40,526 nucleotides of DNA from Muribaculaceae bacterium (GTDB lineage Bacteria; Bacteroidota; Bacteroidia; Bacteroidales; Muribaculaceae), in the NCBI GenBank assembly GCA_017443765.1, contig JAFSYB010000084.1, positions 1 to 40,526 on the forward strand. Direction: 5' to 3'. A program made the translations under genes and the position numbers. This document shows, in pieces, positions 21,389 through 29,777 of this stretch. The notes under the pieces are model-generated. The model searched no databases. It was given only the letters and a program-made list of their open reading frames with translations, and was not told where the DNA came from. Every line of letters begins with the position of its first letter. The stretch's first letter is position 1.

Positions 21389-22789
21389 ATGTACAACAGA
21401 GCATATACACCCGAGATGATAACGGAGCTGAAGCCGAATGAGATATTTGTGTTTGGCAGCAACCTTGCCGGCGCGCATGGCGGTGGGGCGGCACGACTTG
21501 CCTATAATCGCTTTGGTGCGAAATGGGGGCAGGGCGTTGGACTGCAAGGTCAGAGCTACGCCATCCCAACCATGCAGGGTGGGGTGGAGACCATCAAGCC
21601 CTACGTAGATGGGTTTGTCGAGTTCGCGTTCAGCCATCGTGAGTACACGTTCCTTGTCACACGCATTGGCTGCGGGATTGCAGCCTTCACGCCACGCGAG
21701 ATAGCGCCGCTGTTCGGGAAAGTGATTGACCTTCCCAACGTCATTCTTCCAAGGGATTTCGTGGAGGTGTTGCATCGGCATCCCGGCGTGGCTGGACATC
21801 CAGTGCACACGTGGGACTCAAATCGCGACTTCCTTGAACGGTACGGTGCCTTGATGGAACGTGTGAAAATGGGTGATGGTGCTGCGTACTATAAAGTGAA
21901 GGAGCTGCGCAGCGCCGAGTTCCGCAACACAGTTGAGATAGCGACTCATGGTTTCTATTTTACCGAGGGCGGACAAAGAGTGGAACTTCCCGACGATTCA
22001 CAAATGATGCGCAATACGGTGTTCTACGAGCATGAGATCCATGCGGTTGATGCGTCGCAAAATGGTGTGCCAACAATCGTCGAAGTGCAAAACATCGACT
22101 GCCTGTATGCCGGAGTTCGGTTGAAAGCGCAAGGCTATAACCCTGCTGTTCTGAATATGGCCAGCAGGCGTAATCCAGGAGGTGGGGTGACATCAGGTGC
22201 CGGCGCGCAAGAGGAGACGCTATTTCGCCGGACGAACCTTTTCCGTTCGCTTTATCAGTTTGCTCCCTACGCGGGGCAATACGGCATCAAGAGCTCGCCT
22301 CGCCAGTATCCTCTCGACAGGAACTTTGGTGGTGTCTATACACCCGAGGCCATCTACTTCAGGGATTGTGAGCAAAAGGGATATGCCTTGCTGGAAAAGC
22401 CCGTCAGCCTATCGTTTATCACGGTGGCAGGCATAAACCACCCCGACTTGACGAGTGCCGGTGAGATAGCCAGCCATCATGTGGAGCCTATCAAGAACAA
22501 GATACGTACAATCTTGCGCATGGGATTGGTGCATGGTCACGACTCCCTGGTGCTTGGCGCTCTGGGCTGTGGAGCTTTCCGTAATCCACCCCGTCATGTG
22601 GCACGTCTGTTCCATGAAGTGATGGACGAGCCGGAGTTCAAGGACAAGTACCGTCGCATTGTGTTTGCCATCCTCGATGACCACAATGCTCATCAGAAGC
22701 ACAATCCCGAAGGGAATTTCAAACCGTTTGCCGAAGAGTTTGCCGAGATGAACCGCCCGCAACCCGCCAACGATGAAACGAAGGTTTAG
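21389..22789 (+). CDS. Macro-like domain fused to bacterial-type poly(ADP-ribose) glycohydrolase
   Basis: 466 aa. Residues ~1-150 (MITELKPNEIFVFGSNLAGA, GGGAARLAYNRFGA, QGQSYAIPTM, LVTRIGCGIAAF) form a macro-like ADP-ribose-binding module of the type found in phage proteins. Residues ~195-450 are a TIGR02452/DUF2263-type PARG domain with NMASRRNPGGGVTSGAGAQ followed by EE, the GGG-X7-QEE catalytic signature, then ETLFRRTNL. LVLGALGCGAFRNPP is the second conserved block. It should bind and hydrolyse ADP-ribose linkages on protein or nucleic acid. It is 122 bases after NrtR and three bases ahead of kptA, so kptA is surely co-transcribed. Confidence 0.9.
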   Translation: MYNRAYTPEMITELKPNEIFVFGSNLAGAHGGGAARLAYNRFGAKWGQGVGLQGQSYAIPTMQGGVETIKPYVDGFVEFAFSHREYTFLVTRIGCGIAAFTPREIAPLFGKVIDLPNVILPRDFVEVLHRHPGVAGHPVHTWDSNRDFLERYGALMERVKMGDGAAYYKVKELRSAEFRNTVEIATHGFYFTEGGQRVELPDDSQMMRNTVFYEHEIHAVDASQNGVPTIVEVQNIDCLYAGVRLKAQGYNPAVLNMASRRNPGGGVTSGAGAQEETLFRRTNLFRSLYQFAPYAGQYGIKSSPRQYPLDRNFGGVYTPEAIYFRDCEQKGYALLEKPVSLSFITVAGINHPDLTSAGEIASHHVEPIKNKIRTILRMGLVHGHDSLVLGALGCGAFRNPPRHVARLFHEVMDEPEFKDKYRRIVFAILDDHNAHQKHNPEGNFKPFAEEFAEMNRPQPANDETKV

Positions 22790-22792
22790 TAG

Positions 22793-23323
22793 ATGAAGAG
22801 CAACAAAATTAATCGAGGCAAGCTTTTGGCATACTTGCTTCGCCACGACAAGAAGTACCCATTTGATGAACATGGGTGGCGTGAAATCAGTGACCTGACA
22901 ACCCATTATGGCTATACCGTAGAAGAGTTGAGGGAAATTGTAGCGACTAATAATAAGCAACGATTTGAGTTCTCCGATGACATGACCCGTATCAGGGCAA
23001 GACAGGGGCACAGCGTGCGGGTGGATGTGGAGCTTGAGGAGATGCTGCCGCCCGACGTGCTGTATCACGGCACTGGAGAGCAATCCCTTGCTTCTATCAT
23101 GGAACAGGGTATCATCAAAGGTAATCGTTTGTATGTCCATCTGTCAGAAACCATAGAAACTGCCGTGAATGTTGGCAAACGGCATGGAAAGCCAGTTGTG
23201 TTGGTTATTGATGCCAGGCGAATGGCCGAAGACGGCCACACATTCCTGCGCAGCAGGAATGGTGTATGGCTGACGGACTATGTGGCTGTGAAATACCTCA
23301 GGGTGAATGGTTCAGATTTTTGA
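22793..23323 (+). CDS. kptA: RNA 2'-phosphotransferase KptA/Tpt1
   Basis: 176 aa. An N-terminal winged-helix part (NRGKLLAYLLRHDKKYPFD, HGWREISDL) is followed by the ART-like catalytic domain: VLYHGTGEQSL, GNRLYVHLSE, VVLVIDARRM and RSRNGVWLTDYVAVKYL. The catalytic R-H-R-R residues expected for Tpt1 (LLRH, YHGT, GNR and RSRNG) all seem present. The enzyme uses NAD to remove a 2'-phosphate from RNA, giving ADP-ribose 1'',2''-cyclic phosphate and nicotinamide; bacterial forms can also cap RNA or DNA ends with ADP-ribose. Bacteria lack the tRNA splicing that needs it in yeast, so its placement beside macro/PARG and NADAR genes is informative. It faces the sprT-like gene. Confidence 0.93.
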   Translation: MKSNKINRGKLLAYLLRHDKKYPFDEHGWREISDLTTHYGYTVEELREIVATNNKQRFEFSDDMTRIRARQGHSVRVDVELEEMLPPDVLYHGTGEQSLASIMEQGIIKGNRLYVHLSETIETAVNVGKRHGKPVVLVIDARRMAEDGHTFLRSRNGVWLTDYVAVKYLRVNGSDF

Positions 23324-23375
23324 GCCATTACCTTGTTTTAGCAGTTTGTAGTTTCCCCCTGAATAAGTTTACACC

Positions 23376-24065
23376 TTATTGCTTATTTCTAATGATGTTC
23401 TTGCCGTCGCATTCCAATTTCTCGGTCCCTTGCAGTTCTGCTTCAATCGTTTCTCGATCCACAAAGAAGACTTTTAATGCCGAAGAATTGGGATAGCGAT
23501 TGAAATATGGGTTGTTGCACAAAAACAACTGAACATCCTTGACTTTCTTGTTTGCCGACACGTTGTTATAGTAGTAGGTGATTCTTTCAACAATGCGTGG
23601 CAGAACCTTGATGCCCACTCGCTCGTCATTAAAGGTGACAACCGCGATGACATGCCACTTTGGGCGTTTGTCAACCCCTTCTTCATTTTGTTCGGCAGAT
23701 CCCCGATGCGAAATGGTGATATGCCGTCCGTATTTCGCGTTTATATGATTCATGATGCTCACGAACACGGCACCATGTGAGGAAGTGTCTTTGAGCTGGT
23801 TCACGCCAATATGGTAGTGAATCATTTCGTGAAGAATGGTATCCTCAACCTCTTGTTCCGACAAATCTATTCGGGTGTTGATACGCAGGCAAAAGTCATA
23901 CTTTTCTACCCTGCCATCAGGCAGCGTGCGTTTTTTGTACACCACTTTGCCGAGGAATGTTTTCGCATCGCTCAACCGAATGGGAAGTTTGGGGAGTTCC
24001 CCGGCAAAACAAAGCCGGTTGAACTCCTCAAACTTTTGTTCAATGTATGGTATCGTGGCTCGCAT
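23376..24065 (-). CDS. SprT-like zinc metalloprotease
   Basis: 229 aa. The motif DTILHEMIHYHIG (His79, Glu80, His83) is the HExxH zinc site of SprT/Spartan proteases; HGAVFVSIMNHIN supplies the further conserved His region. The N-terminus IEQKFEEFNRLCFAGELPK is typical of the family. Spartan-type enzymes degrade proteins crosslinked to DNA. The C-terminal ~100 residues (PKWHVIAVVTFNDE..., RYPNSSALKVFFVDRETIE) form an extra domain of unknown role instead of a plain zinc ribbon. It converges on kptA with 52 bases between. It may be part of the same nucleic-acid-adduct repair theme or just a neighbour. Confidence 0.87.
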   Translation of the reverse strand: MRATIPYIEQKFEEFNRLCFAGELPKLPIRLSDAKTFLGKVVYKKRTLPDGRVEKYDFCLRINTRIDLSEQEVEDTILHEMIHYHIGVNQLKDTSSHGAVFVSIMNHINAKYGRHITISHRGSAEQNEEGVDKRPKWHVIAVVTFNDERVGIKVLPRIVERITYYYNNVSANKKVKDVQLFLCNNPYFNRYPNSSALKVFFVDRETIEAELQGTEKLECDGKNIIRNKQ

Positions 24066-24638
24066 TGCTTATTCTGCTTCAAGTTCCGAAAGAGCGCAAA
24101 AGTCGATTGCAAAAGGCCCGTAGGGGCGGAATAGGACACAATTACGAGCAATTTGTAAACGCATGGGCATACTTCTTATTTGAATATTCAAAAACAAAAA
24201 TCGTTTACTATTCGGTTGCCGTTAAATTGGAGGTGCCGTCGCTGGGGCTTGTATTCAGCGTGGCTTATGGGTGGTATTGCGATTTCAATTGGCCGTTCAG
24301 TGTTTTACGGCAGAATCGACTCCGACTTTGCAAAGATACGGCAAGAAATCGAAACCCACAAGAAAAACCTCCGAAACCTGTGTTCGCGGTGCGAAAACCG
24401 GGCATGTCTACACCACGCATACGACGCTTAGTTGGCCCTCTTCGAGGCCCATTGATGTGAGTATCGCCTATCCCCACGCCGCGCAGGTCTTCGACTTGCA
24501 CGCCGTGGGGTTTCAGCTACTTCAAGGCCTTCGGCCTTGCCCAGCTCTTCGAGCAGGGGAATCGTCGGTCGACTCAGGCGTAGCTGGTTGTGCTTTCCTT
24601 TGCAAGGCTATCCCCATGCCTCATTGACTGGGGGGCTG
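24066..24638. other. Intergenic region with palindrome-rich segment
   Basis: 24066-24340 has no recognised gene; a TATCTTTG-like -7 box lies on the minus strand at 24331-24338. 24430-24560 is packed with hairpins: GGCCCTC-TTC-GAGGCCC (24434-24450), a 39-base imperfect palindrome CCCCACG...CGTGGGG (24472-24510), CAAGGCC-TTC-GGCCTTG (24523-24539) and GCTC-TTC-GAGC (24544-24554). GCCTATCCCCACGCC (24466) recurs as GGCTATCCCCATGCC (24606). No protein is supported. Confidence 0.65.
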
Positions 24639-26756
24639 TCACTTGCGGTAGCGGTACTTGACACCGAGGTTATACATGATAAAGGCCTGAATGTCGGTGT
24701 ACTCGTCGATGACCTTGGCGATGGGCTTGCCGTGGCCATGGCCGGCATTGGTGTCGATGCGGATGATTTTGATGGCATCGCCGGTGTTGCTGGCCTGGAG
24801 CTGAGCAGCGTACTTGAACGAGTGCGCCGGCACCACGCGGTCGTCGTGGTCGCTGGTGGTGACCATGATGGGCGGGTAGGGCGTGCCGTCGTTGTGGATG
24901 GTGTGCAGCGGGCTGTAGCCCTTGAGGTAGTTGAACATCTCGGGGTTGTCGTCGCTGCGGCCGTAGTCACGCGCCCAGTTCCAGCCGATGGTGAACAGGT
25001 GGTAGCGCAGCATGTCCATCACGCCAACCTGGGGCACAGCGGCTCCCCACAGGTCGGGACGCTGGTTCACCACGGCACCCACGAGCAGGCCGCCGTTGCT
25101 GCCGCCATTGCAGGCAATCTTGCCCTTGCGCGTGTAGCCCTGCTGGATAAGCCACTCGGCGGCAGAGATGAAGTCGTCGAACACGTTCTGCTTCTGCATC
25201 AGCGTGCCGGCCTCGTGCCACTGCTCGCCATACTCGCCGCCGCCGCGCAGGCACGTGTAAGCGCAGATGCCGCCCTGGTCGAGCATGGCAAACGGGGTGC
25301 GCGAGTAGCTGAACGCGGGGTTCATGCTGATGTTGAAGCCGCCGTAGCCATAGAGGAACACCGGCCGCTGGCCGTCGCGCTTGAGCCCCTTCTTGTAAAT
25401 CAGGAACATGGGTATGCGCGTGCCGTCGTTGCTGGGGTAGAACACCTGCTCGGTGACATAATCGGCGGGATTGAGGGCCACCTTGGGGGCGAACAGCTGT
25501 GTGGACTGTCCGGTGGCCATGTCGAGGCGGTAGATGGTGGTGGGGAAGGTGTAGCTGGTGAAGCTGTAGAACACCTCGTGCTCGTCGCGCCGGCTGCTGA
25601 AGCCCACCGACCCGAAGGTGGGCAGCGCGATTTCGCGCTCAAGCCGCCCGTCGAGCGAATAGACGGCAGGGTGGCTCGAGGCGTCGCGGTCGTAGGTGAG
25701 CAGGAATTTGTGGTCGGCCAGCTGCGCATTGCTCAGCACGGCATCGCTCTCAGGAATCACGTCAACGGGCTTGGCCGAGCCAAGGTTGGCGATGTCGAAG
25801 CCAATCACCTTCCAACGCGGTGCGCCGTCGTTGGTGAACACGAAGAGCTTGCCGCCGTCCACGCCGATGGGCGAGTAGATGTATTTATCGCTGGAGCACA
25901 GTTTCACATAGTGCGGGTTGCGGTCCTTGAGGTCTTTCACATAGAGCGTTGTGGCCTCGCCGTCGCTCTGCTCGATGCACACAAAACGCTCCTTGTCCAT
26001 CACCACAGCCTGGTGGAAGAGCAACGGTGCCGTGCGGTTCTCGTATTCCACATAGTCGTCGCTCTGCGGGGTGCCCAGGCGATGGTAGCACACGCGGTGG
26101 TACTCGTTCTTGGACGACAGCTCGGATTCCGGCTCGTCGTAGCAGCTGTAGAAGAAGCCATCGCCGAGCCATTCGGCGTTGGTGAACTTGGCCCAGCGGA
26201 TGTGGTCGTCGAGCACTTGGCCGGTGACCATGTCCTTGACGAAAATCTCGTTCCAGTCGCTGCCGTTTCGTGTGATGGTGTAGGCCAGGTAGCGTCCGTC
26301 GTCGCTGAAGTCGATTTGCTGGAGTGCCACGGTGCCGTCGGCGCTTAGCGTGTTCGGGTCGAGGGCCACGCGCGGCTCGCCACTCATGGTGTCCTGCACA
26401 TAGAGCACACTCTGGTTCTGCAAGCCGTCGTTCTTGAAATAGTAGTATTTCCCCTTGACAATAAACGGCGTCCCCCACTTGGTGTAGTTGGCGAGTTCGG
26501 TGAGGCGCTTGCGGATGTCGTCGCGGAAGGGGATTTTCTTGAGGTAGTCCTGGGTGATGCGGTTTTCGGCCTGTACCCACTGGGCGGTTTCCTTGCTGCG
26601 GTCGTCTTCAAGCCAGCGATAAGGGTCGGGCACCTGCGTGCCGAAGTACACATCAACGGTGTCTACCTGGCGCGCTTGGGGGTAGTTGACACGGGCACCG
26701 GCCAGTCCAGCCGAGCCCAACAGCAATGCACTGCACATAATCAGAGTTTTGTTCAT
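24639..26756 (-). CDS. Prolyl oligopeptidase (S9A), secreted
   Basis: 705 aa from ATG at 26756, which opens a signal peptide (MNKTLIMCSALLLGSAGLAGA). The frame continues open far upstream, but only through the MATE gene in a wrong frame. The N-terminal beta-propeller (YPQARQVDTVDVYFG, PDPYRWLEDD) covers residues ~25-430. The alpha/beta hydrolase domain has the catalytic Ser553 in GGSNGGLLV, Asp in TSDHDDRVV and His in AGHGHGKP. It cleaves short peptides after proline in the periplasm. It is the last gene of a three-gene minus-strand operon, 35 bases after the MATE gene. Length is usual for the family. Confidence 0.93.
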   Translation of the reverse strand: MNKTLIMCSALLLGSAGLAGARVNYPQARQVDTVDVYFGTQVPDPYRWLEDDRSKETAQWVQAENRITQDYLKKIPFRDDIRKRLTELANYTKWGTPFIVKGKYYYFKNDGLQNQSVLYVQDTMSGEPRVALDPNTLSADGTVALQQIDFSDDGRYLAYTITRNGSDWNEIFVKDMVTGQVLDDHIRWAKFTNAEWLGDGFFYSCYDEPESELSSKNEYHRVCYHRLGTPQSDDYVEYENRTAPLLFHQAVVMDKERFVCIEQSDGEATTLYVKDLKDRNPHYVKLCSSDKYIYSPIGVDGGKLFVFTNDGAPRWKVIGFDIANLGSAKPVDVIPESDAVLSNAQLADHKFLLTYDRDASSHPAVYSLDGRLEREIALPTFGSVGFSSRRDEHEVFYSFTSYTFPTTIYRLDMATGQSTQLFAPKVALNPADYVTEQVFYPSNDGTRIPMFLIYKKGLKRDGQRPVFLYGYGGFNISMNPAFSYSRTPFAMLDQGGICAYTCLRGGGEYGEQWHEAGTLMQKQNVFDDFISAAEWLIQQGYTRKGKIACNGGSNGGLLVGAVVNQRPDLWGAAVPQVGVMDMLRYHLFTIGWNWARDYGRSDDNPEMFNYLKGYSPLHTIHNDGTPYPPIMVTTSDHDDRVVPAHSFKYAAQLQASNTGDAIKIIRIDTNAGHGHGKPIAKVIDEYTDIQAFIMYNLGVKYRYRK

Positions 26757-26791
26757 TGTTTTTTGTGTTCTATTAATCAATGTTTTTGTTC

Positions 26792-28168
26792 TTATTTGGT
26801 CTCGTCGCTGTGGCTCGGCCGGCTGCCTTGGCTCTTGGTTGCGGGTTCTTGCTGCAGCTTGAACTCGATGTGCGCGGTCTTGTGCAGGAGGTAGATGACA
26901 ACGCCCTCGATGAGGTAAGCCACGAGATAGCTGTACCAGATGGCTTGTGGATTCAGCCGGGCCATCACCCACAGCACGGGAATGACGGTGAGCGAGAGCG
27001 CGAGCGAGATGAACAGCGCCATCTTGTGGTGGCCGCAGAGCTTGTACACAATCATAAGCACATAGATGTAGCAGAATGGGATAAAGCTCAAGGCGAACAC
27101 GCGCAGGACATGGTTGCACTGCGCGAGCATGGCGGGGTCGTCGCACCCGAAGAGCTCGGCGATGCGTTGCGGCCAAATCCACACTGCCATGCAGGTGATG
27201 ACCATGGCCACGGTGATGAAGCGGAAGCCACGATAGATAACGAAATGCACGCCCTCGGAATTGGATTGCCCCACCTGGATTGCTCCCAGCGACTGCAAGG
27301 TGCGGCAGGTGCCGGCAAGGAAGAGGTTGTAGATTTGCAGCAGGTTCATGCACAGCGCAAACACGAAAATGCCCGTCCGTCCGGTTGCCGACAGGATGAT
27401 GGAGTTGGCGCTGAGCAGCAGTAGCGTGAGGCATATCGAGGCCAACGCCAGCGGGGCACCTTGCGACAGGATGTCGGCCCATGTGCTTGACCAGGTGTGG
27501 TGATGGCGCATCGAGACCCCGAGGGTGCACGTGTTGTAGCGAAAATGCCACAGCATGATGGCGATGCCCACGAGGTGGCCCACCACGGTGGCCGTTGACG
27601 AACCCGCGATGCCCCAGCCGCAATACTTGATGAACACAATGTCGAGGGCAAGATTCACGGCATTGTCGATGAGGATGGCCACCGACACCAGCCGGGGACT
27701 TCCGTCGACGCCCACCATTGCCGATAACGCCCACATGAGCAGATAGACGGGTGCACCGAGCAGCATCACATTCAGGTATTCGCGGGTGGGCTGCAGCAGG
27801 TGCTCGTTGTTGCATAGCAGCTCGGCCGCCTGTGCGGGCCATAGCAGGGCCACGGCCGATAACACCAGCCCGATGGCCAGGCTGCCAATCAGCGCCTGTG
27901 TGTAGATGTAGCGTGCCCGCATCGTGTCGCCCTTGCCGATGGCATAGCCCACCAGCATGCTCGCGCCGGTGGCCACGAGCGTGGAGAGCGTAAACATGAG
28001 CTGCACCACTGGGCGCGACAGGTTGATGGCACTCACGCCGTCCTCGCCAATGAGGTTGCCCACAATGATGGCATCGACCACGTTGCCCAGACAGCCCGAC
28101 AGCGCAATCAGAATCGACGACCACAGAAAGCGCCAGAACTGCTTCGACATTTCGCCTTGATGATTCAT
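26792..28168 (-). CDS. MATE-family multidrug exporter
   Basis: 458 aa with about 12 hydrophobic segments in two repeated halves. The N-terminus FLWSSILIALSGCLGNVVDAIIVG followed by NLIGEDGVSAINLSRPV is typical of the DinF/NorM-like MATE group (the residues are shown in two parts because of length). Such proteins export cationic drugs, and some export metabolites, using sodium or proton gradients. It begins seven bases after the PaaK-like gene and is followed by prolyl oligopeptidase, so an operon product could be a peptide-like or adenylated metabolite. That link is speculative. No key residue is obviously missing. Confidence 0.9.
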   Translation of the reverse strand: MNHQGEMSKQFWRFLWSSILIALSGCLGNVVDAIIVGNLIGEDGVSAINLSRPVVQLMFTLSTLVATGASMLVGYAIGKGDTMRARYIYTQALIGSLAIGLVLSAVALLWPAQAAELLCNNEHLLQPTREYLNVMLLGAPVYLLMWALSAMVGVDGSPRLVSVAILIDNAVNLALDIVFIKYCGWGIAGSSTATVVGHLVGIAIMLWHFRYNTCTLGVSMRHHHTWSSTWADILSQGAPLALASICLTLLLLSANSIILSATGRTGIFVFALCMNLLQIYNLFLAGTCRTLQSLGAIQVGQSNSEGVHFVIYRGFRFITVAMVITCMAVWIWPQRIAELFGCDDPAMLAQCNHVLRVFALSFIPFCYIYVLMIVYKLCGHHKMALFISLALSLTVIPVLWVMARLNPQAIWYSYLVAYLIEGVVIYLLHKTAHIEFKLQQEPATKSQGSRPSHSDETK

Positions 28169-28175
28169 GGGGTGG

Positions 28176-29519
28176 TTAAATTTTGATATAGGTGGGTATT
28201 TTTCCTCCGCGCTTGTTGTGGAGCAGCGGCTCGCTGCTCCAGGTGAAGCGTGCAGCGGGACACCCTTGCCGGGTCAGGAATTGTGTCAGGTGGTCGCAAA
28301 GCGGCTGGAGCACTGTTTCGGGCTTGGCCTGGCACACGCCGCGCACCTCGATGGTGTCGGGAGTGGTCTGCACAAACTGGTATCTCACCAGGTTGGGCCA
28401 CACTTCGGCCTCGGTGACCAGTCCGGCAACGCTGAACGTTTTTCCGCCGATGGTGTACATGTCGAGTGCCCGCCCGCGGATGTGCAGCACAGGCAGCGGG
28501 CAGCACTCGTCGGCCGACGGGCTGATGCGCACCACATCGCTCACAAAATAGCGGATGATGGGCTGCACATAGTTCGTCAAGTCGGTGATGAGTACTCCCG
28601 CCGACCATTCGTCGGCCATCCCCATGGGGCAGTTGTTGGCATCGACTGGCTCAACAATCACCCAGTCGTCGTTGATGTGCAGGTGGGGGCAGTCGTGGGT
28701 CATGGCCACCTCGCCGCCCTCGGTCATGCAGTAGTTGTTGGCTACCGGGCAGCGGAACGCCTCGCGCAGGAGCTGGTAGTTTTCGGGCGAGAGCATTTCG
28801 GCCGATGTGGTGACGTGCTTGAGCGAGAGGTGCAGTCGTCCTTGCAGCTGCTCGATGGCGAGCTGGGCAAGCATCGATGGATAGCCCGCCATGGTTTCGG
28901 GCTGGAACTCGTTGAGCTGCGACACGATGTGGTCCACGCTGTCGAGCACCGAGATGCCCAGCAGGTTGTCGGCACTCTCGGGGTGGGCGGCTTTCATGCG
29001 CAGCAGGGCGCCATAGCTCGATGCGCCGTTCGACAGGTGGATAACCGAGGCCCGGCGGTGCTTGGAGATGTCGAGCACATCGGCTCCGGCACCGCACAGC
29101 AGGCGCTGGGCGATGAGCTGGCCGTGGATTTTGTTGTGGTAATCGTCGCGCACCATGGGCAACGGATTGCCGGTGCTCCCCGAGGTGCGCAGGGCGGTGT
29201 ACTGGTCCAGCAGCAGGCTGCGGTTCTTGAGCGGGTCGCGGTTCACATAGTCCAGCACTTGCTGCAGGTGCAGCCGTCTGTCGGTCACCCAGTCGTCGTA
29301 GTTGGCCAGCAGTGTGGCTTTGTCGGTGATGGGCAGTTGGGTGATGTCGGCATCGCAAGCCACGCCGGCATACAGCCGGGCAAAGTATGGCGAGTGCTCC
29401 TTCACATGGCCCACCAGCTCGGTGAGCCGCTGCCGCTGCAGTTTCATCCTTTCGTTGAGTGGCAACTGTGCACCAGCCTGCACAAGAGCCTTCGCATGCT
29501 CTATAGAAATCGTTTTCAT
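28176..29519 (-). CDS. PaaK-like adenylate-forming enzyme
   Basis: 447 aa from the ATG at 29519 (MKTISIEHAKALV). Twelve in-frame codons further upstream overlap the promoter -7 box, so they are excluded. The ATP-binding loop LRTSGSTGNPLP, the motif AGYPSMLAQLA, YCMTEGGEVAMTHDC and RGRALDMYTIGGKTFSV fit phenylacetate-CoA-ligase-like enzymes of the ANL superfamily. These activate a carboxylate as AMP ester and often pass it to CoA. The C-terminal domain ends KRGGKIPTYIKI, keeping the lysine expected for adenylation. Substrate unknown; phenylacetate catabolism genes are absent. It is first in an operon with MATE and prolyl oligopeptidase. Confidence 0.85.
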   Translation of the reverse strand: MKTISIEHAKALVQAGAQLPLNERMKLQRQRLTELVGHVKEHSPYFARLYAGVACDADITQLPITDKATLLANYDDWVTDRRLHLQQVLDYVNRDPLKNRSLLLDQYTALRTSGSTGNPLPMVRDDYHNKIHGQLIAQRLLCGAGADVLDISKHRRASVIHLSNGASSYGALLRMKAAHPESADNLLGISVLDSVDHIVSQLNEFQPETMAGYPSMLAQLAIEQLQGRLHLSLKHVTTSAEMLSPENYQLLREAFRCPVANNYCMTEGGEVAMTHDCPHLHINDDWVIVEPVDANNCPMGMADEWSAGVLITDLTNYVQPIIRYFVSDVVRISPSADECCPLPVLHIRGRALDMYTIGGKTFSVAGLVTEAEVWPNLVRYQFVQTTPDTIEVRGVCQAKPETVLQPLCDHLTQFLTRQGCPAARFTWSSEPLLHNKRGGKIPTYIKI

Positions 29520-29552
29520 AGCTGTATTCTTGGGGTTGGGATAGCGTGACTG

Positions 29553-29560
29553 CAAAGATA
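29553..29560 (-). promoter_or_regulatory. -7 box for the PaaK-like operon
   Basis: On the minus strand TATCTTTG, 33 bases ahead of the ATG at 29519. It overlaps the longer alternative reading of the gene, which supports the shorter start. A -33 box is not clear. Confidence 0.6.
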
Positions 29561-29745
29561 CAACAAATTTCTCAATACTGGGTCAGTCAACACAAGTTTT
29601 TGTGTTTTGGTCATTGCATTTCAAGTTGCGCCGAGAGTGATGGCTGCTTATAGCGACATTCAGGAGTGTCCAGGACCGTCTGCCCGTTGAAACCCCTCCA
29701 GTGGATTTCGCCCCGATTTTTTCGTTTTTTTTGGCGAAAAAGCTG

Positions 29746-29753
29746 TATCTTTG
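29746..29753 (+). promoter_or_regulatory. -7 box for the RsmF-like gene
   Basis: TATCTTTG followed by GCG, 24 bases before the ATG at 29778. The -33 region is T-rich without a clean TTTG at standard distance. Confidence 0.55.
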
Positions 29754-29777
29754 CGCCATGATTACAAACCGCCAACG

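Noticed and set aside
24180..24431. Possible 83-residue membrane protein starting MNIQKQKSF
   Set aside because: One hydrophobic stretch only, non-ATG start, and it runs into the palindrome-rich segment; not enough to call a gene.
24537..26348. 603-codon plus-strand frame opposite prolyl oligopeptidase
   Set aside because: Val/Ala/His-rich shadow; begins in the hairpin region.
24639..28124. A single open frame of 1161 codons on the minus strand
   Set aside because: Only the part from 26756 down is protein-like (prolyl oligopeptidase with signal peptide). The upstream part is the MATE gene read in a wrong frame.
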